Notes under the pieces: generated by a model
The model's input: the letters and a program-made list of their open reading frames with translations, nothing else
Database searches by the model: none
Told to the model about the DNA's origin: nothing
Origin: Halovulum marinum
GTDB lineage: Bacteria; Pseudomonadota; Alphaproteobacteria; Rhodobacterales; Rhodobacteraceae
NCBI RefSeq assembly: GCF_009697225.1
Contig: NZ_WIND01000010.1
Coordinates: 62,001-126,000 of the forward strand
Direction of reading: 5' to 3'
DNA: 64,000 nucleotides
Translations under genes and position numbers: made by a program
In this document: positions 1 through 8,115 of the stretch, piece after piece
Layout of the letters: every line of letters begins with the position of its first letter
Position numbering within the stretch: position 1 is the first letter of the stretch

Positions 1-544
1 CACCGGCGCGGTCGATCCCGATGCGCGCCGCGCCTTCACCCTGGTGCTGAAGGGCATGATCGCGATGTCCCGCGCACGCTGGCCCGAGGGGCTGGCGGGG
101 CGCGATCTGGACGCGCTGGCCCGCATCGCGCTGTGGCGCGCGGGAATGGACTACGACCACGGCACCGGCCACGGCGTCGGCGCCTATCTGGGCGTGCACG
201 AGGGACCGGCCGGGCTGTCGCGGCGCAGCACCGAGCCGCTGAAGCCCGGCATGATCCTGTCGAACGAGCCCGGCTACTACCGCGAGGGCGCCTTCGGCAT
301 AAGGATCGAGAACCTGCTGGCGGTCACCGAGCCGCGCGTGCCCGACGGCGGCGAGCGCCCGATGCTGGGATTCGAGACGCTGACCTACGTACCCATTGAC
401 CTTCGGCTGATTGACGGCCAACTTCTGAGCGGAGAGGAGCGGGACTGGCTCGACTCCTATCACCGCACCGTACGGGATCGGCTGGCCCCGCTGGTATCGG
501 ACAAGACACGCGACTGGCTGTCGGACGCGACGCGCGCGCTCTGA
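1..544 (+). CDS. Aminopeptidase P family (M24B) protein, 5' end outside window
   Basis: C-terminal part of a metallopeptidase that removes N-terminal residues before proline. The reading frame is open from base 2, so the start lies upstream of the window. The pita-bread core motifs are visible: GTGHGVG (metal-ligand His), HEGP, SNEPGYY (metal-ligand Glu) and GIRIENL (second metal-ligand Glu). They are followed by the family's C-terminal tail with FETLTYVPID. Cytosolic, with no export signal in the part seen. It ends at a TGA 65 bases before a palindrome array. The family is clear; the exact substrate (Xaa-Pro aminopeptidase or a related M24 enzyme) is inferred. Confidence 0.9.
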   Translation, partial: TGAVDPDARRAFTLVLKGMIAMSRARWPEGLAGRDLDALARIALWRAGMDYDHGTGHGVGAYLGVHEGPAGLSRRSTEPLKPGMILSNEPGYYREGAFGIRIENLLAVTEPRVPDGGERPMLGFETLTYVPIDLRLIDGQLLSGEERDWLDSYHRTVRDRLAPLVSDKTRDWLSDATRAL

Positions 545-608
545 CCGGAGTGGGTATTCACGGCCGACGCGGGCGATGCCTCCGGCACGGCGGTGGCGGC
601 GTTAATCT

Positions 609-759
609 GTGACGATCCGGTCACGGCGATCATCCGTGACGACCCCGTCACGCCTACACTCCGTGACGATCCCGTCACGCCAACTCTCCGTGACGATCCC
701 GTCACGCCTACACTCCGTGACGATCCCGTCACGCCAACTCTCCGTGACGATCCCGTCAC
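609..759. repeat. Six 16-bp palindromes at exact 27-bp spacing
   Basis: Palindromes of the form GTGACGATCCCGTCAC begin at 609, 636, 663, 690, 717 and 744, exactly 27 bp apart. Copies 3-6 are identical; copy 1 has G for C at base 11 and copy 2 has C for T at base 8. The 11-base spacers alternate between GCCTACACTCC and GCCAACTCTCC, giving a 54-bp higher-order repeat. Each unit has 6-base arms and a 4-base centre, so it could be a dimeric protein site in DNA or a hairpin in RNA. The last copy ends 11 bases before a TACAAC that could be a -10 box, with the DUF427 start at 796. An operator array is the favoured reading; function unknown. Confidence 0.9.
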
Positions 760-795
760 ACGGGCGCGGTACAACTTGTTTTGAGAGGACTGCTC

Positions 796-1143
796 ATGAT
801 GACCAAGACCATCACGATTCGGCCGGCGACGGGGCATTGGGTCATACGGGCCGGTGGCGCCGTCATCGGGGAAAGCCTCAATGCGCTGGAGTTGATCGAG
901 GACGACAGCCCGCCGATCATCTACTTCCCGCGCGAGGACGTCGAGATGGCTTTTCTGGACAAGACCGACAGCGCCGCCGACTGCCCGCAGCGCGGCGCGG
1001 CCACCTTCTATTCGATCATTGCGAAAAGCGGCGCGATCCCCGACGCCGCGTGGTCCTACGAGGCGCCGGCCGGCGACACCGCGCCGATCGCCGGCCATGT
1101 TGCCTTCCATGTTCGTGACGGGATCACCGTCGAGCAGCTCTGA
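796..1143 (+). CDS. DUF427 domain protein
   Basis: A 115-residue protein of the DUF427 family, a small beta-rich fold of unknown biochemical role. Family features are present: GxVIGES near the N terminus, YFPREDVE, the DCPQRGAATFYSI block, AWSYEAP and the terminal GHVAFHVRDGI. The ATG at 796 is chosen because GAGAGGA (783-789) sits six bases before it; a second ATG follows at once. It is the only gene downstream of the palindrome array and may be controlled by it. It converges with the ClC gene. Cytosolic, with no signal peptide. Confidence 0.88.
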   Translation: MMTKTITIRPATGHWVIRAGGAVIGESLNALELIEDDSPPIIYFPREDVEMAFLDKTDSAADCPQRGAATFYSIIAKSGAIPDAAWSYEAPAGDTAPIAGHVAFHVRDGITVEQL

Positions 1144-1170
1144 CGCGCACAAGCCCGCCCCCGGCGCGGG

Positions 1171-2847
1171 TCAGGAGTGCTCTTCGCGGGCGATCGCGCA
1201 GAGCGCCCGGTTGTAGGCCTTCAGCGCGTCGATGTGGCTGACCACCCCCAGCAGGTCGGGGGTGCCGTCCTCCTGCGGCCGGCCGATCGGCAGATAGCCG
1301 GCGCGGCTGCGCTCCAGCATCGGCAGGGCGCTTTCCAGCGTGTCCTCGGGGGTCAGCCACACGCCCTGCTCCAGCAGGTCCTGGATCTGCGTCATCGATC
1401 CGGGGCCGCCCTCGCCCAGCGGCGTCATCAGCCGGCCCAGCCGGATCGTCGCCGGCAGGTAATCCTGCGGACCGGCGGCGAGGCGGCGGCCGTGGCGCTC
1501 GATCACGGTCAGGAAATAGCTGTGCGCCACCAGGCGCGTCGACAGCGCCGAAGACAGCGACACCGCCACCATCACCGCCAGCCCAGCCTGCCAGTCGCCG
1601 GTCATCTCGAAGATGATCAGCGTGGTTGAGATCGGCGCGCCCAGCACCGAGGCCGCGACCGCCCCGGTGCCGGCCAGCGCGTAGAGCGACACCGTCCCCG
1701 AGATCGCCGGGAAGATCGAGGTGGCGACATAGCCGAAGCCGAGGCCGGTCAGCGCGCCCAGCATCAGCGAGGGCGAGAACACGCCGCCGCCCATGCGCCC
1801 GGCCACGGTGATCGACACCGCCACCACCTTGACGGCGGCGAACAGCAGCACCTGGCGCAGGTCCAGCCCGCCGGTCAGCGCGCGCGAGGTGGTCTCGTAA
1901 CCGACGCCGATGATGTGCGGGAAGAACACCGCGATGCCGCCCAGCAGCGCCCCGGCGATCGCCGGACGCGCCCAGCCGGGCACGCGCAGCTGGTGCGACA
2001 CCGCGTCGCCCAGATCCTCGGCCACCACCAGCGACCAGATCATCAGCGCGCCGACCAGACCGCAGATCAGCCCCAGGATCATGAACGCCGGCAGCTCCTG
2101 GTAGAAATTCAGCACATGCACCGGCAGCATGAACTCGGTCACGTCGCCGACGAACAGCCGCGCCACCACCGCGCCTGCGACCGAAGCGATGACGATCGGC
2201 GCGAAGGCATGGACCGCGAAATGCCGCAGCACCACCTCGAGCGCGAACAGCGCGCCGGCGATCGGCGCGTTGAACGAGGCCGAGACCGCCGCCGCCACCG
2301 CGCAGCCCATCAGGTCGCGCCCGGTCAGCCCGTCGGCGCGGATCACCTTGGAGACCCAGGTGGCGATGGTGGCGCCGAAATGCACAACCGGCCCCTCGCG
2401 CCCGGTGGAGCCGCCGGTGGACAGCGTCACCAGCGCCGCCAGCGCCGAGGCGACGCCGTAACGGGTGTCGACCCGGCCGTCGCGCAGCGCGGCGCCCTCG
2501 ATCACATGCGCCACCGTGTGCGCCCGCCCGTCCGGCGTCAACGCGTTGAGGATGATGCCGACGACCAGCCCGCCGAAGATCGGGATCGCCACCAGCCAGC
2601 CCCAGTGCAGCGTCGCCAGGTGGCTGGCCAGTTCGACATCGGTGGCGCCGTAGATCCGTTCCTGCAGCGTCTCGATGCCCAGCCGGAAGCCGACCGCGCC
2701 GAAGCCGGCGGCGACGCCGATCAGCAGCGCCACGACCCAGAACTGCACCGCCCCCAGGCCGTGCAGCCGAACCGCCGTCAGCGCCAGCGAACTGCGCCGG
2801 ACGCCGCGGTGGAACTGCCGTTTCAGCAGATCGCCGACCTCGGACAT
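1171..2847 (-). CDS. ClC-family chloride channel with C-terminal CBS region
   Basis: Inner-membrane ClC protein of 558 residues. The selectivity-filter elements are present: GGSTGREGP (gating Glu at about 151), GGGVFSPSL (about 353-361), and the helix with PIAGALFALEVV (about 195-206). In the last motif the position of the proton-transfer glutamate of E. coli ClC (Glu203) is valine (about 205). In characterised members that replacement marks passive channels rather than H+/Cl- exchangers. Residues from about 465 onward resemble a CBS pair, usually a nucleotide-sensing regulatory module. The start is three bases after the thioesterase stop, so the two are probably co-transcribed. Confidence 0.92.
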   Translation of the reverse strand: MSEVGDLLKRQFHRGVRRSSLALTAVRLHGLGAVQFWVVALLIGVAAGFGAVGFRLGIETLQERIYGATDVELASHLATLHWGWLVAIPIFGGLVVGIILNALTPDGRAHTVAHVIEGAALRDGRVDTRYGVASALAALVTLSTGGSTGREGPVVHFGATIATWVSKVIRADGLTGRDLMGCAVAAAVSASFNAPIAGALFALEVVLRHFAVHAFAPIVIASVAGAVVARLFVGDVTEFMLPVHVLNFYQELPAFMILGLICGLVGALMIWSLVVAEDLGDAVSHQLRVPGWARPAIAGALLGGIAVFFPHIIGVGYETTSRALTGGLDLRQVLLFAAVKVVAVSITVAGRMGGGVFSPSLMLGALTGLGFGYVATSIFPAISGTVSLYALAGTGAVAASVLGAPISTTLIIFEMTGDWQAGLAVMVAVSLSSALSTRLVAHSYFLTVIERHGRRLAAGPQDYLPATIRLGRLMTPLGEGGPGSMTQIQDLLEQGVWLTPEDTLESALPMLERSRAGYLPIGRPQEDGTPDLLGVVSHIDALKAYNRALCAIAREEHS

Positions 2848-2850
2848 GGC

Positions 2851-3354
2851 TCAGCCCCCCCGCCGCAGCCCGAGCGGCCGGGCGAATTGCGCCGGCCGCG
2901 GCACATCGGCGTGCGCCCGGCGCATCCGCGCCAGCCGCGCCAGCGCCGCGTCGGGCCAGGGGGCCGGGCGCCGGGTGCTCAGGTCGACATTCATCAGGAT
3001 CTGCTCGCAGGTTGCCGCGACGGTTGCGTCGGGTTTGCGCATCTCGAGCATCAGATGCAAGCGTTTCGCGTCGCAATCGATCAGCAGCCCGGCGAAATCG
3101 AACCGCTCGCCCAAGCGCAGCTCGGCCAGATAGTGGAACGAGGCCTGCAGCGCGTAGAGGCCCTGCCGCTCGGCGCGGGCGCGGCCCTCGCCCAGGCCAA
3201 GCTCGCGCGCGAGGATCCGCTCCACCGCCCGGTCGAAGGCGTGGCCGTACCACGCCACGTTCATGTGGCCGTTGTAGTCGAGCCAGCCCGACGCGACGGT
3301 GCCGCCCTCGATCCTCAGCGGCGCCGCGTAGGGACCGTCGTGTCCGCCCTGCAT
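2851..3354 (-). CDS. Hot-dog fold acyl-CoA thioesterase
   Basis: A 167-residue thioesterase of the 4-hydroxybenzoyl-CoA thioesterase type. The DYNGHMNVAWYGHAFD block, with its Asp and the start of the hot-dog helix, and FHYLAELRLGERF are typical. Such proteins hydrolyse acyl-CoA esters in the cytosol; relatives occur in carnitine/betaine operons, but nothing here fixes the substrate. The ATG at 3354 is preferred because an AAAGGAAAA stretch precedes it. A GTG at 3381 would add nine residues but has no ribosome site. It is divergent from the FAD oxidase gene and upstream of the ClC gene. Confidence 0.8.
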   Translation of the reverse strand: MQGGHDGPYAAPLRIEGGTVASGWLDYNGHMNVAWYGHAFDRAVERILARELGLGEGRARAERQGLYALQASFHYLAELRLGERFDFAGLLIDCDAKRLHLMLEMRKPDATVAATCEQILMNVDLSTRRPAPWPDAALARLARMRRAHADVPRPAQFARPLGLRRGG

Positions 3355-3422
3355 GGTCCGGCTTTTCCTTTCTTCTGCCACCGATTAGGTTGTGCGCGAC
3401 TGAGGCCCGGGGAGGAACGATC

Positions 3423-4796
3423 ATGTCCATTGAAGCTGCGGTGACCGAGCTGCGCAAGGCGCTGGGCGAGCGTTTTGCCACCAGCGGTGCAATGTTGCAG
3501 GTGCACGGGCAGAACGAGGCGCATTTCCCCGAGACGCTGCCCGATGGTGTCGCGTTCCCCGAAACCACCGAGGAGGTCGCCCGGATCGTCAGGACATGCG
3601 CGGCGCACGGCTGCCCGATCGTGCCCTGGGGCACCGGCACCTCGCTCGAGGGCAACGCCCTGCCCTTCGACGGCGGGATCACCCTGGACCTGAGCCGCAT
3701 GGACAAGGTTCTGGCGGTGCATGCCGAGGACATGGACGCGGTGGTGCAGCCGGGCGTGACCCGCGAGGCGCTGAACACCGAACTGCGCGCCACCGGCCTG
3801 TTCTTCCCGGTCGATCCCGGCGCCAACGCCTCGCTCGGGGGCATGGCGGCGACCCGCGCGTCGGGGACCACGGCAGTGCGCTACGGCACCATGCGCGAGA
3901 ACGTACTGGCGCTGGAGGTGGTGCTGGCCGACGGCCGGATCATCCGCACCGGCAGCCGCGCGCGCAAGTCGTCCTCGGGCTACGATCTGACCCGGCTGAT
4001 GATCGGCTCGGAAGGCACGCTGGGGATCATCACCGAGCTGACGCTGCGCCTGCAGGGCCAGCCCGAGGCGGTCTCGGCCGCGATCTGCCGTTTCGACGAC
4101 ATCCGCGGCGCGGTCGACACGGTGATCCAGACGATCCAGATGAGCGTGCCGATCGCGCGGATGGAGTTCGTCGACGCGATGACCGCGCGCGGCTTCAACC
4201 TGCATGCCGACGCCGGTCTGCCCGAGGCGCCGCACCTGTTCCTGGAGTTCCACGGCTCGGAAAGCGCAGTGGCCGAGCAGGCCGAGACGGTGGCCGGACT
4301 GGCGCACGAGAACGGCGGCGCGGACTTCCAGTGGTCGGTGCGCCCCGAGGAGCGCACGCGGCTGTGGAAGATGCGGCACGGGGTGCACTACGCGATGCTG
4401 GCGCTGCAACCCGGCTTCAAGCCGGTGGTCACCGACATCTGCGTGCCGATCTCGCGGCTGGCGGACGCGGTGGCCGAGACCCGGGCCGACATCGACGCCA
4501 GCCGGATCACCGGCGCCGTGGTCGGCCATGTCGGCGACGGCAACTTCCACACCAGCCTGCTGACCGAGCCGGGCAACGAGGACGACATGCGCACCGCGCT
4601 GGACCTGGCCAAGCGGATGAACGACCGCGCGCTGCGCATGGGCGGCACGATCACCGGCGAACACGGCGTCGGCCGGGGCAAGATCCGGTACATGGCCGCC
4701 GAGCATGGCGAGGCCTGGGACGTGATGGCGCAGATCAAGCGCACGCTGGACCCGCAGAACATCCTCAACCCCGGCAAGGTGGTGCAGATCGGCTAA
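3423..4796 (+). CDS. FAD-linked oxidase of the D-lactate dehydrogenase/GlcD type
   Basis: A 457-residue flavoprotein of the FAD-binding type 4 family that oxidises 2-hydroxy acids such as D-lactate or glycolate. The FAD-binding half shows PWGTGTSLEGN, PGANASLGGMAATRASG and SSGYDLTRLMIGSEGTLG. The C-terminal half shows GHVGDGNFH and TGEHGVGRGK, the usual substrate and flavin contacts. The ATG at 3423 has GAGGA placed about eight bases upstream. There is no signal peptide. The family is firm; D-lactate versus glycolate is not decided. It stands as a single gene, so a GlcE/GlcF complex is less likely. Confidence 0.9.
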   Translation: MSIEAAVTELRKALGERFATSGAMLQVHGQNEAHFPETLPDGVAFPETTEEVARIVRTCAAHGCPIVPWGTGTSLEGNALPFDGGITLDLSRMDKVLAVHAEDMDAVVQPGVTREALNTELRATGLFFPVDPGANASLGGMAATRASGTTAVRYGTMRENVLALEVVLADGRIIRTGSRARKSSSGYDLTRLMIGSEGTLGIITELTLRLQGQPEAVSAAICRFDDIRGAVDTVIQTIQMSVPIARMEFVDAMTARGFNLHADAGLPEAPHLFLEFHGSESAVAEQAETVAGLAHENGGADFQWSVRPEERTRLWKMRHGVHYAMLALQPGFKPVVTDICVPISRLADAVAETRADIDASRITGAVVGHVGDGNFHTSLLTEPGNEDDMRTALDLAKRMNDRALRMGGTITGEHGVGRGKIRYMAAEHGEAWDVMAQIKRTLDPQNILNPGKVVQIG

Positions 4797-4894
4797 TGCC
4801 GGCGGAATCCTGCTAGCGGTCAAGCACCTGTGTCTTGCCACGACGCGCGGAACCGAAGACAACAAGCGTCGAGGCAAATCACAGGAGCAGTTTC

Positions 4895-5434
4895 ATGCCA
4901 CTTCTACGCAGGACCTTTCTTGCCGGTGCGGCGGCGAGCCTGGCCGCTCCGGCCATCGCCGGCACCACGCTCAGCCGCCGGGTGTCGGGGCTGGCCACCT
5001 ATCGCTGGGAAGACCATTTCGACAACCGCGTAAAAGGGTGCATCCTCTGCGACACCAACGCGCGGGTGCTGTACTACTGGGCCGAGGACAATCCCGAACC
5101 CAAGATCTTCCCGACGTCCGTTCCGCTGACCGACGAGCTGACCCGCCGCGGCCGCACCGAGGTCACGCTGAAGCGCCCGGCCCCGGAATGGCGCCCGACG
5201 CCGGACATGCTGAAGCGGACCCCGGACCTGCCGCCCTACGTCGCGCCGGGTCCCGAGAACCCGCTGGGCACCAGGGCGCTGAACCTCAGCTGGCAATACT
5301 ACCGGATCCACGGCACCAACGACGTGCGCAAGATCGGCCGCCGCTCGTCGAACGGCTGCATCGGGCTGTTCAACCCGCAGATCGAGTGGCTCTACGATCA
5401 GGCGCAGATCGGCACGCAGGTCGTGCTGATCTGA
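4895..5434 (+). CDS. Exported L,D-transpeptidase (YkuD domain)
   Basis: Peptidoglycan cross-linking or lipoprotein-anchoring enzyme of the ErfK/YbiS type, 179 residues. The first 22 residues form a signal peptide with a twin-arginine-like RRTFLAG motif ending APAIA, suggesting Tat export. The catalytic block is clear: HGTN, then SSNGCIGLFN with the active-site cysteine. The ATG at 4895 is chosen because AGGAG lies eight bases upstream; an in-frame ATG at 4835 would bury the signal peptide. It is convergent with recN and separated from it by a strong hairpin. Confidence 0.92.
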   Translation: MPLLRRTFLAGAAASLAAPAIAGTTLSRRVSGLATYRWEDHFDNRVKGCILCDTNARVLYYWAEDNPEPKIFPTSVPLTDELTRRGRTEVTLKRPAPEWRPTPDMLKRTPDLPPYVAPGPENPLGTRALNLSWQYYRIHGTNDVRKIGRRSSNGCIGLFNPQIEWLYDQAQIGTQVVLI

Positions 5435-5461
5435 GCGCCGCCCGGACGCCGCAGTCGACAC

Positions 5462-5483
5462 GCGCCGGCCCTCGGGCCGGCGC
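5462..5483. terminator. Bidirectional hairpin between convergent genes
   Basis: A perfect 10-bp stem, GCGCCGGCCC against GGGCCGGCGC with a 2-base loop, lies in the 70-bp gap between the L,D-transpeptidase stop and the recN stop. The T-run is very short, so efficiency is uncertain, but position and strength fit a shared terminator. Confidence 0.6.
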
Positions 5484-5504
5484 CTTGCGTTCCGGCGGCC
5501 GGGT

Positions 5505-7163
5505 TCAGGCGGCGATGCCGCCCAGCAGCGCCCGCGCCGCCGAGCGCGCCTCCTCCGAGATACGGTCTCCGGACAGCATCCGCGCAATCTCGTCGACCCG
5601 CGCGGCGCTGTCGAGCGGCCGCACGTCGGTGCGGGTGGTCTCGCCGGTCACGGCCTTCGACACCTGGAAGTGATGCCCGCCCAGCGCCGCGACCTGCGGC
5701 GAGTGGGTGACGACCAGCACCTGCGCGCCATCGGCCACCCGCGCCAGACGCCGGCCGACCGCATCGGCGGTCGCGCCGCCGACGCCGCGGTCGATCTCGT
5801 CGAAGATCATCGTCAGCCCGTCGACGCGGCGGGACAGGCAGACCTTCAGCGCCAGCAGGAAGCGTGACAGCTCGCCGCCCGAGGCGATCTTGCCCAGCGG
5901 CCCCGCCGGGGCGCCGGGGTTGGTTGCGACGGTGAAGGTCACCGCGTCCCGCCCCTCGGGGCCCGGCTCGGCCGGGGTGACGCGGGTCTCGAACACCGCG
6001 CGCTCCATCTTCAGCGGCGCCAGTTCCGCGGCCATCTGCGCGTCCAGCCGCGTCGCGGCCCCGGCGCGCGCGGCGCTCAGCGCACCGGCCGCGGCGTCAT
6101 AGGCGGCCTGTGCCGCGGCCTCGGCCTTGCGCAGCTGGCCGATGTGCTCCTCGCCGCCATCGATCGCCGCGAGGCGCGCCGACAGGTCCTCGGCCAGCGC
6201 CGGCAGGTCGTCGGGCTGCACGTCGTGCTTGCGGGCCAGCCCGCGGATCGCGAACAGCCGCTCCTCTGTGCGCTCCAGCTCGTAGGGGTCGAACTCCAGC
6301 CGCTCCTGGAAGCTTTCGGTGGCGGCCTGCGCCTCGCCCAGCTCGGTCAGGGCGCGGCCCAGCGCGGCGATCGGCTCTTCCAGCGCGCCGCCGGCCCGGT
6401 CGGCGACGGATTCCAGCCAGCGGATCGCCTCGGCCAGCCGCGACTCGGCGCCGTCGGCGCCCATGATCTCGACCGCGCGGGCGACATCGTCGCGGATCCG
6501 GCTGGCGGTCTGCATCTGCCGACGGGCGGTATCGAGCGCCGCATCCTCGCCGGGCTCGGGCGCCAGATCGGTCAGTTCCGCGACCGCGTGGCGCAGGAAC
6601 TCGGCGTCGCGGGCGGCTTCGGCCAGCGCGGCCTCGGCGGCCTCGCGCTCGGCGCGCGCGGCCGACAGCGCCCGCCAGGCCGCCCGCACCGCGGTGCGCC
6701 GGGCGTCCAGCTCGCCGAACGCATCAAGCAGCGCGCGGTGCTCGCGCGGGTCCAGGAGGCCGCGGTCGTCCTGCTGGCCGTGCAGTTCGACCAGAGTGGC
6801 GGACAGCGCCCGCAGCACATCGCCGGACACGCGGCGGTCGTTGACGAAGCCGCGCTTGCGCCCATCGGCCGAGTTGATCCTGCGCAGGATCAGCTGGTCG
6901 TCCGGTGCGATGCCGGCCTCGTCCAGCACCGCGTTGGCGGGATGGTCGGGCGCCAGGTCGAACACCGCAGCCACCTCGCCCTGCGCGGCGCCGTGGCGGA
7001 CCAGCTCCGCCCGGCCGCGCCAGCCCAGCACGAAGCCCAGCGAGTCGAGCAGGATCGACTTGCCGGCTCCGGTTTCGCCGGTCAGAACGTTCAGGCCGGG
7101 CTGGAACGTCAGGTCCAGCGCCTCGATCAGCAACATGTCGCGGATCGACAGCTCGCGCAGCAT
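5505..7163 (-). CDS. recN: DNA repair protein RecN
   Basis: SMC-like ATPase of double-strand break repair, 552 residues, the usual length. The N-terminal Walker A is TGETGAGKS (about 30-38). Long Ala/Glu/Arg-rich coiled-coil arms fill the middle. The C-terminal half carries the signature-type segment IASGGELSRF, Walker B MIFDEID and the switch region VLVVTHSPQVAA. It acts on chromosomal DNA in the cytosol. It is the last gene of the minus-strand dcw series, 21 bases after bamD, an arrangement common in Rhodobacterales. Confidence 0.97.
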   Translation of the reverse strand: MLRELSIRDMLLIEALDLTFQPGLNVLTGETGAGKSILLDSLGFVLGWRGRAELVRHGAAQGEVAAVFDLAPDHPANAVLDEAGIAPDDQLILRRINSADGRKRGFVNDRRVSGDVLRALSATLVELHGQQDDRGLLDPREHRALLDAFGELDARRTAVRAAWRALSAARAEREAAEAALAEAARDAEFLRHAVAELTDLAPEPGEDAALDTARRQMQTASRIRDDVARAVEIMGADGAESRLAEAIRWLESVADRAGGALEEPIAALGRALTELGEAQAATESFQERLEFDPYELERTEERLFAIRGLARKHDVQPDDLPALAEDLSARLAAIDGGEEHIGQLRKAEAAAQAAYDAAAGALSAARAGAATRLDAQMAAELAPLKMERAVFETRVTPAEPGPEGRDAVTFTVATNPGAPAGPLGKIASGGELSRFLLALKVCLSRRVDGLTMIFDEIDRGVGGATADAVGRRLARVADGAQVLVVTHSPQVAALGGHHFQVSKAVTGETTRTDVRPLDSAARVDEIARMLSGDRISEEARSAARALLGGIAA

Positions 7164-7184
7164 GTCAGCGGCGCCCCATTTGCC

Positions 7185-8006
7185 CTACAGCCATTTTCCC
7201 TGGATCACCTGCCGATGAATGCGCGACAGCCAGCTGTCGCCGGCCGGATCCAGCGTCAGCCCCTGCCCGGTCAGCAACGCGTAACTGTCCTGATACCACT
7301 GGGTGCCCCGGTGGTTGTAGCCAAGGATCGCACCGGCGGTCTGCGCCTCCTCGGTCAGGCCCAGCGACAGGTACGCCTCGACCAGCCGGTGCAAAGCCTC
7401 GGCGGTGTGGCGTGTGGTGGGGAAATCCTGCACCACGACGCGGAAACGGTTGATCGCGGCGGTGTAGTGCTTCTTCTTCAGGTAGTAGCGGCCGATGTCC
7501 ATCTCCTTGCCGGCGAGATGGTCGAGGGCAAGGTCGAATTTCAGCTGGGCCGACTTCGTGAAATCGCTGTCGGGGTAGCGCTCGATCGTCTCGCGCAGGG
7601 CCTGCAACGCGTCGAAGGTCAGCGTCTGGTCACGGCTCACGTCGGCGATCTGGTCGTAATAGCTGAGCGCGACCAGATACTGCGCATAGGCCGCGTCCTC
7701 GTCCGCCGGATAGAAGTCCAGATAACGCTCGGCCGCGGCGCGCGCCTCGCCGAAACGCTTGGCGTCGTAGTACGAGAACGCGGACATGATCATCGCCCGC
7801 TTGGCCCACTCCGAATAAGGGTACAGCCGCTCGACCTCGTCGAACAGGCGGCCCGCGTTCACCGGGCGGCCGGTCTGCAGTTCCTTCTCGGCGGCAAGGT
7901 AGAGATCCTGCGCCGAGCGGCTTTCCACCGGCGGCAGGTTGCCGTCGCCGCCCGCGCAGGCGGACAAGGCGATCAGAAGGGTGAAAACGACTGCGGACTT
8001 GTGCAC
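7185..8006 (-). CDS. bamD: Outer-membrane assembly lipoprotein BamD
   Basis: TPR lipoprotein of the BAM complex that inserts beta-barrel proteins into the outer membrane, 273 residues. The N terminus is a lipoprotein signal with lipobox LSAC (lipidated Cys at about 17). The TPR helices follow (YLAAEKEL, AGRLFDEVERLYPYS, AMIMSAFSYYDAKRF and so on), and the FPTTRHTAEALHRLVEAY repeat is typical of BamD. The start is a GTG with AGAGG upstream. It lies between lpxC and recN, the standard Rhodobacterales arrangement. Confidence 0.96.
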   Translation of the reverse strand: MHKSAVVFTLLIALSACAGGDGNLPPVESRSAQDLYLAAEKELQTGRPVNAGRLFDEVERLYPYSEWAKRAMIMSAFSYYDAKRFGEARAAAERYLDFYPADEDAAYAQYLVALSYYDQIADVSRDQTLTFDALQALRETIERYPDSDFTKSAQLKFDLALDHLAGKEMDIGRYYLKKKHYTAAINRFRVVVQDFPTTRHTAEALHRLVEAYLSLGLTEEAQTAGAILGYNHRGTQWYQDSYALLTGQGLTLDPAGDSWLSRIHRQVIQGKWL

Positions 8007-8028
8007 GTTCGCGCCTCTGTTCCAGTTG

Positions 8029-8044
8029 CCGGTGCACGCACCGG
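8029..8044 (-). terminator. Hairpin after lpxC
   Basis: CCGGTGC-AC-GCACCGG, a perfect 7-bp stem, sits in the 109-base gap between the lpxC stop and the bamD start. It has no T-run. It may attenuate lpxC transcripts before bamD or be incidental. Confidence 0.35.
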
Positions 8045-8115
8045 TGCCGGATCTGACCTAGCACACCTGCGGCAGGAACGGAAAGTCCGGCCAGCGCAAA
8101 TACGCCGCGCCGTGT

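Noticed and set aside
609-759. CRISPR array
   Set aside because: Units are palindromes with only 11-base spacers that themselves repeat; no cas genes nearby.
593-784. 63-residue frame with a repeated nine-residue unit across the palindrome array
   Set aside because: The repeat follows automatically from the 27-bp DNA period. There is no ribosome site, and the palindromic structure explains the sequence better.
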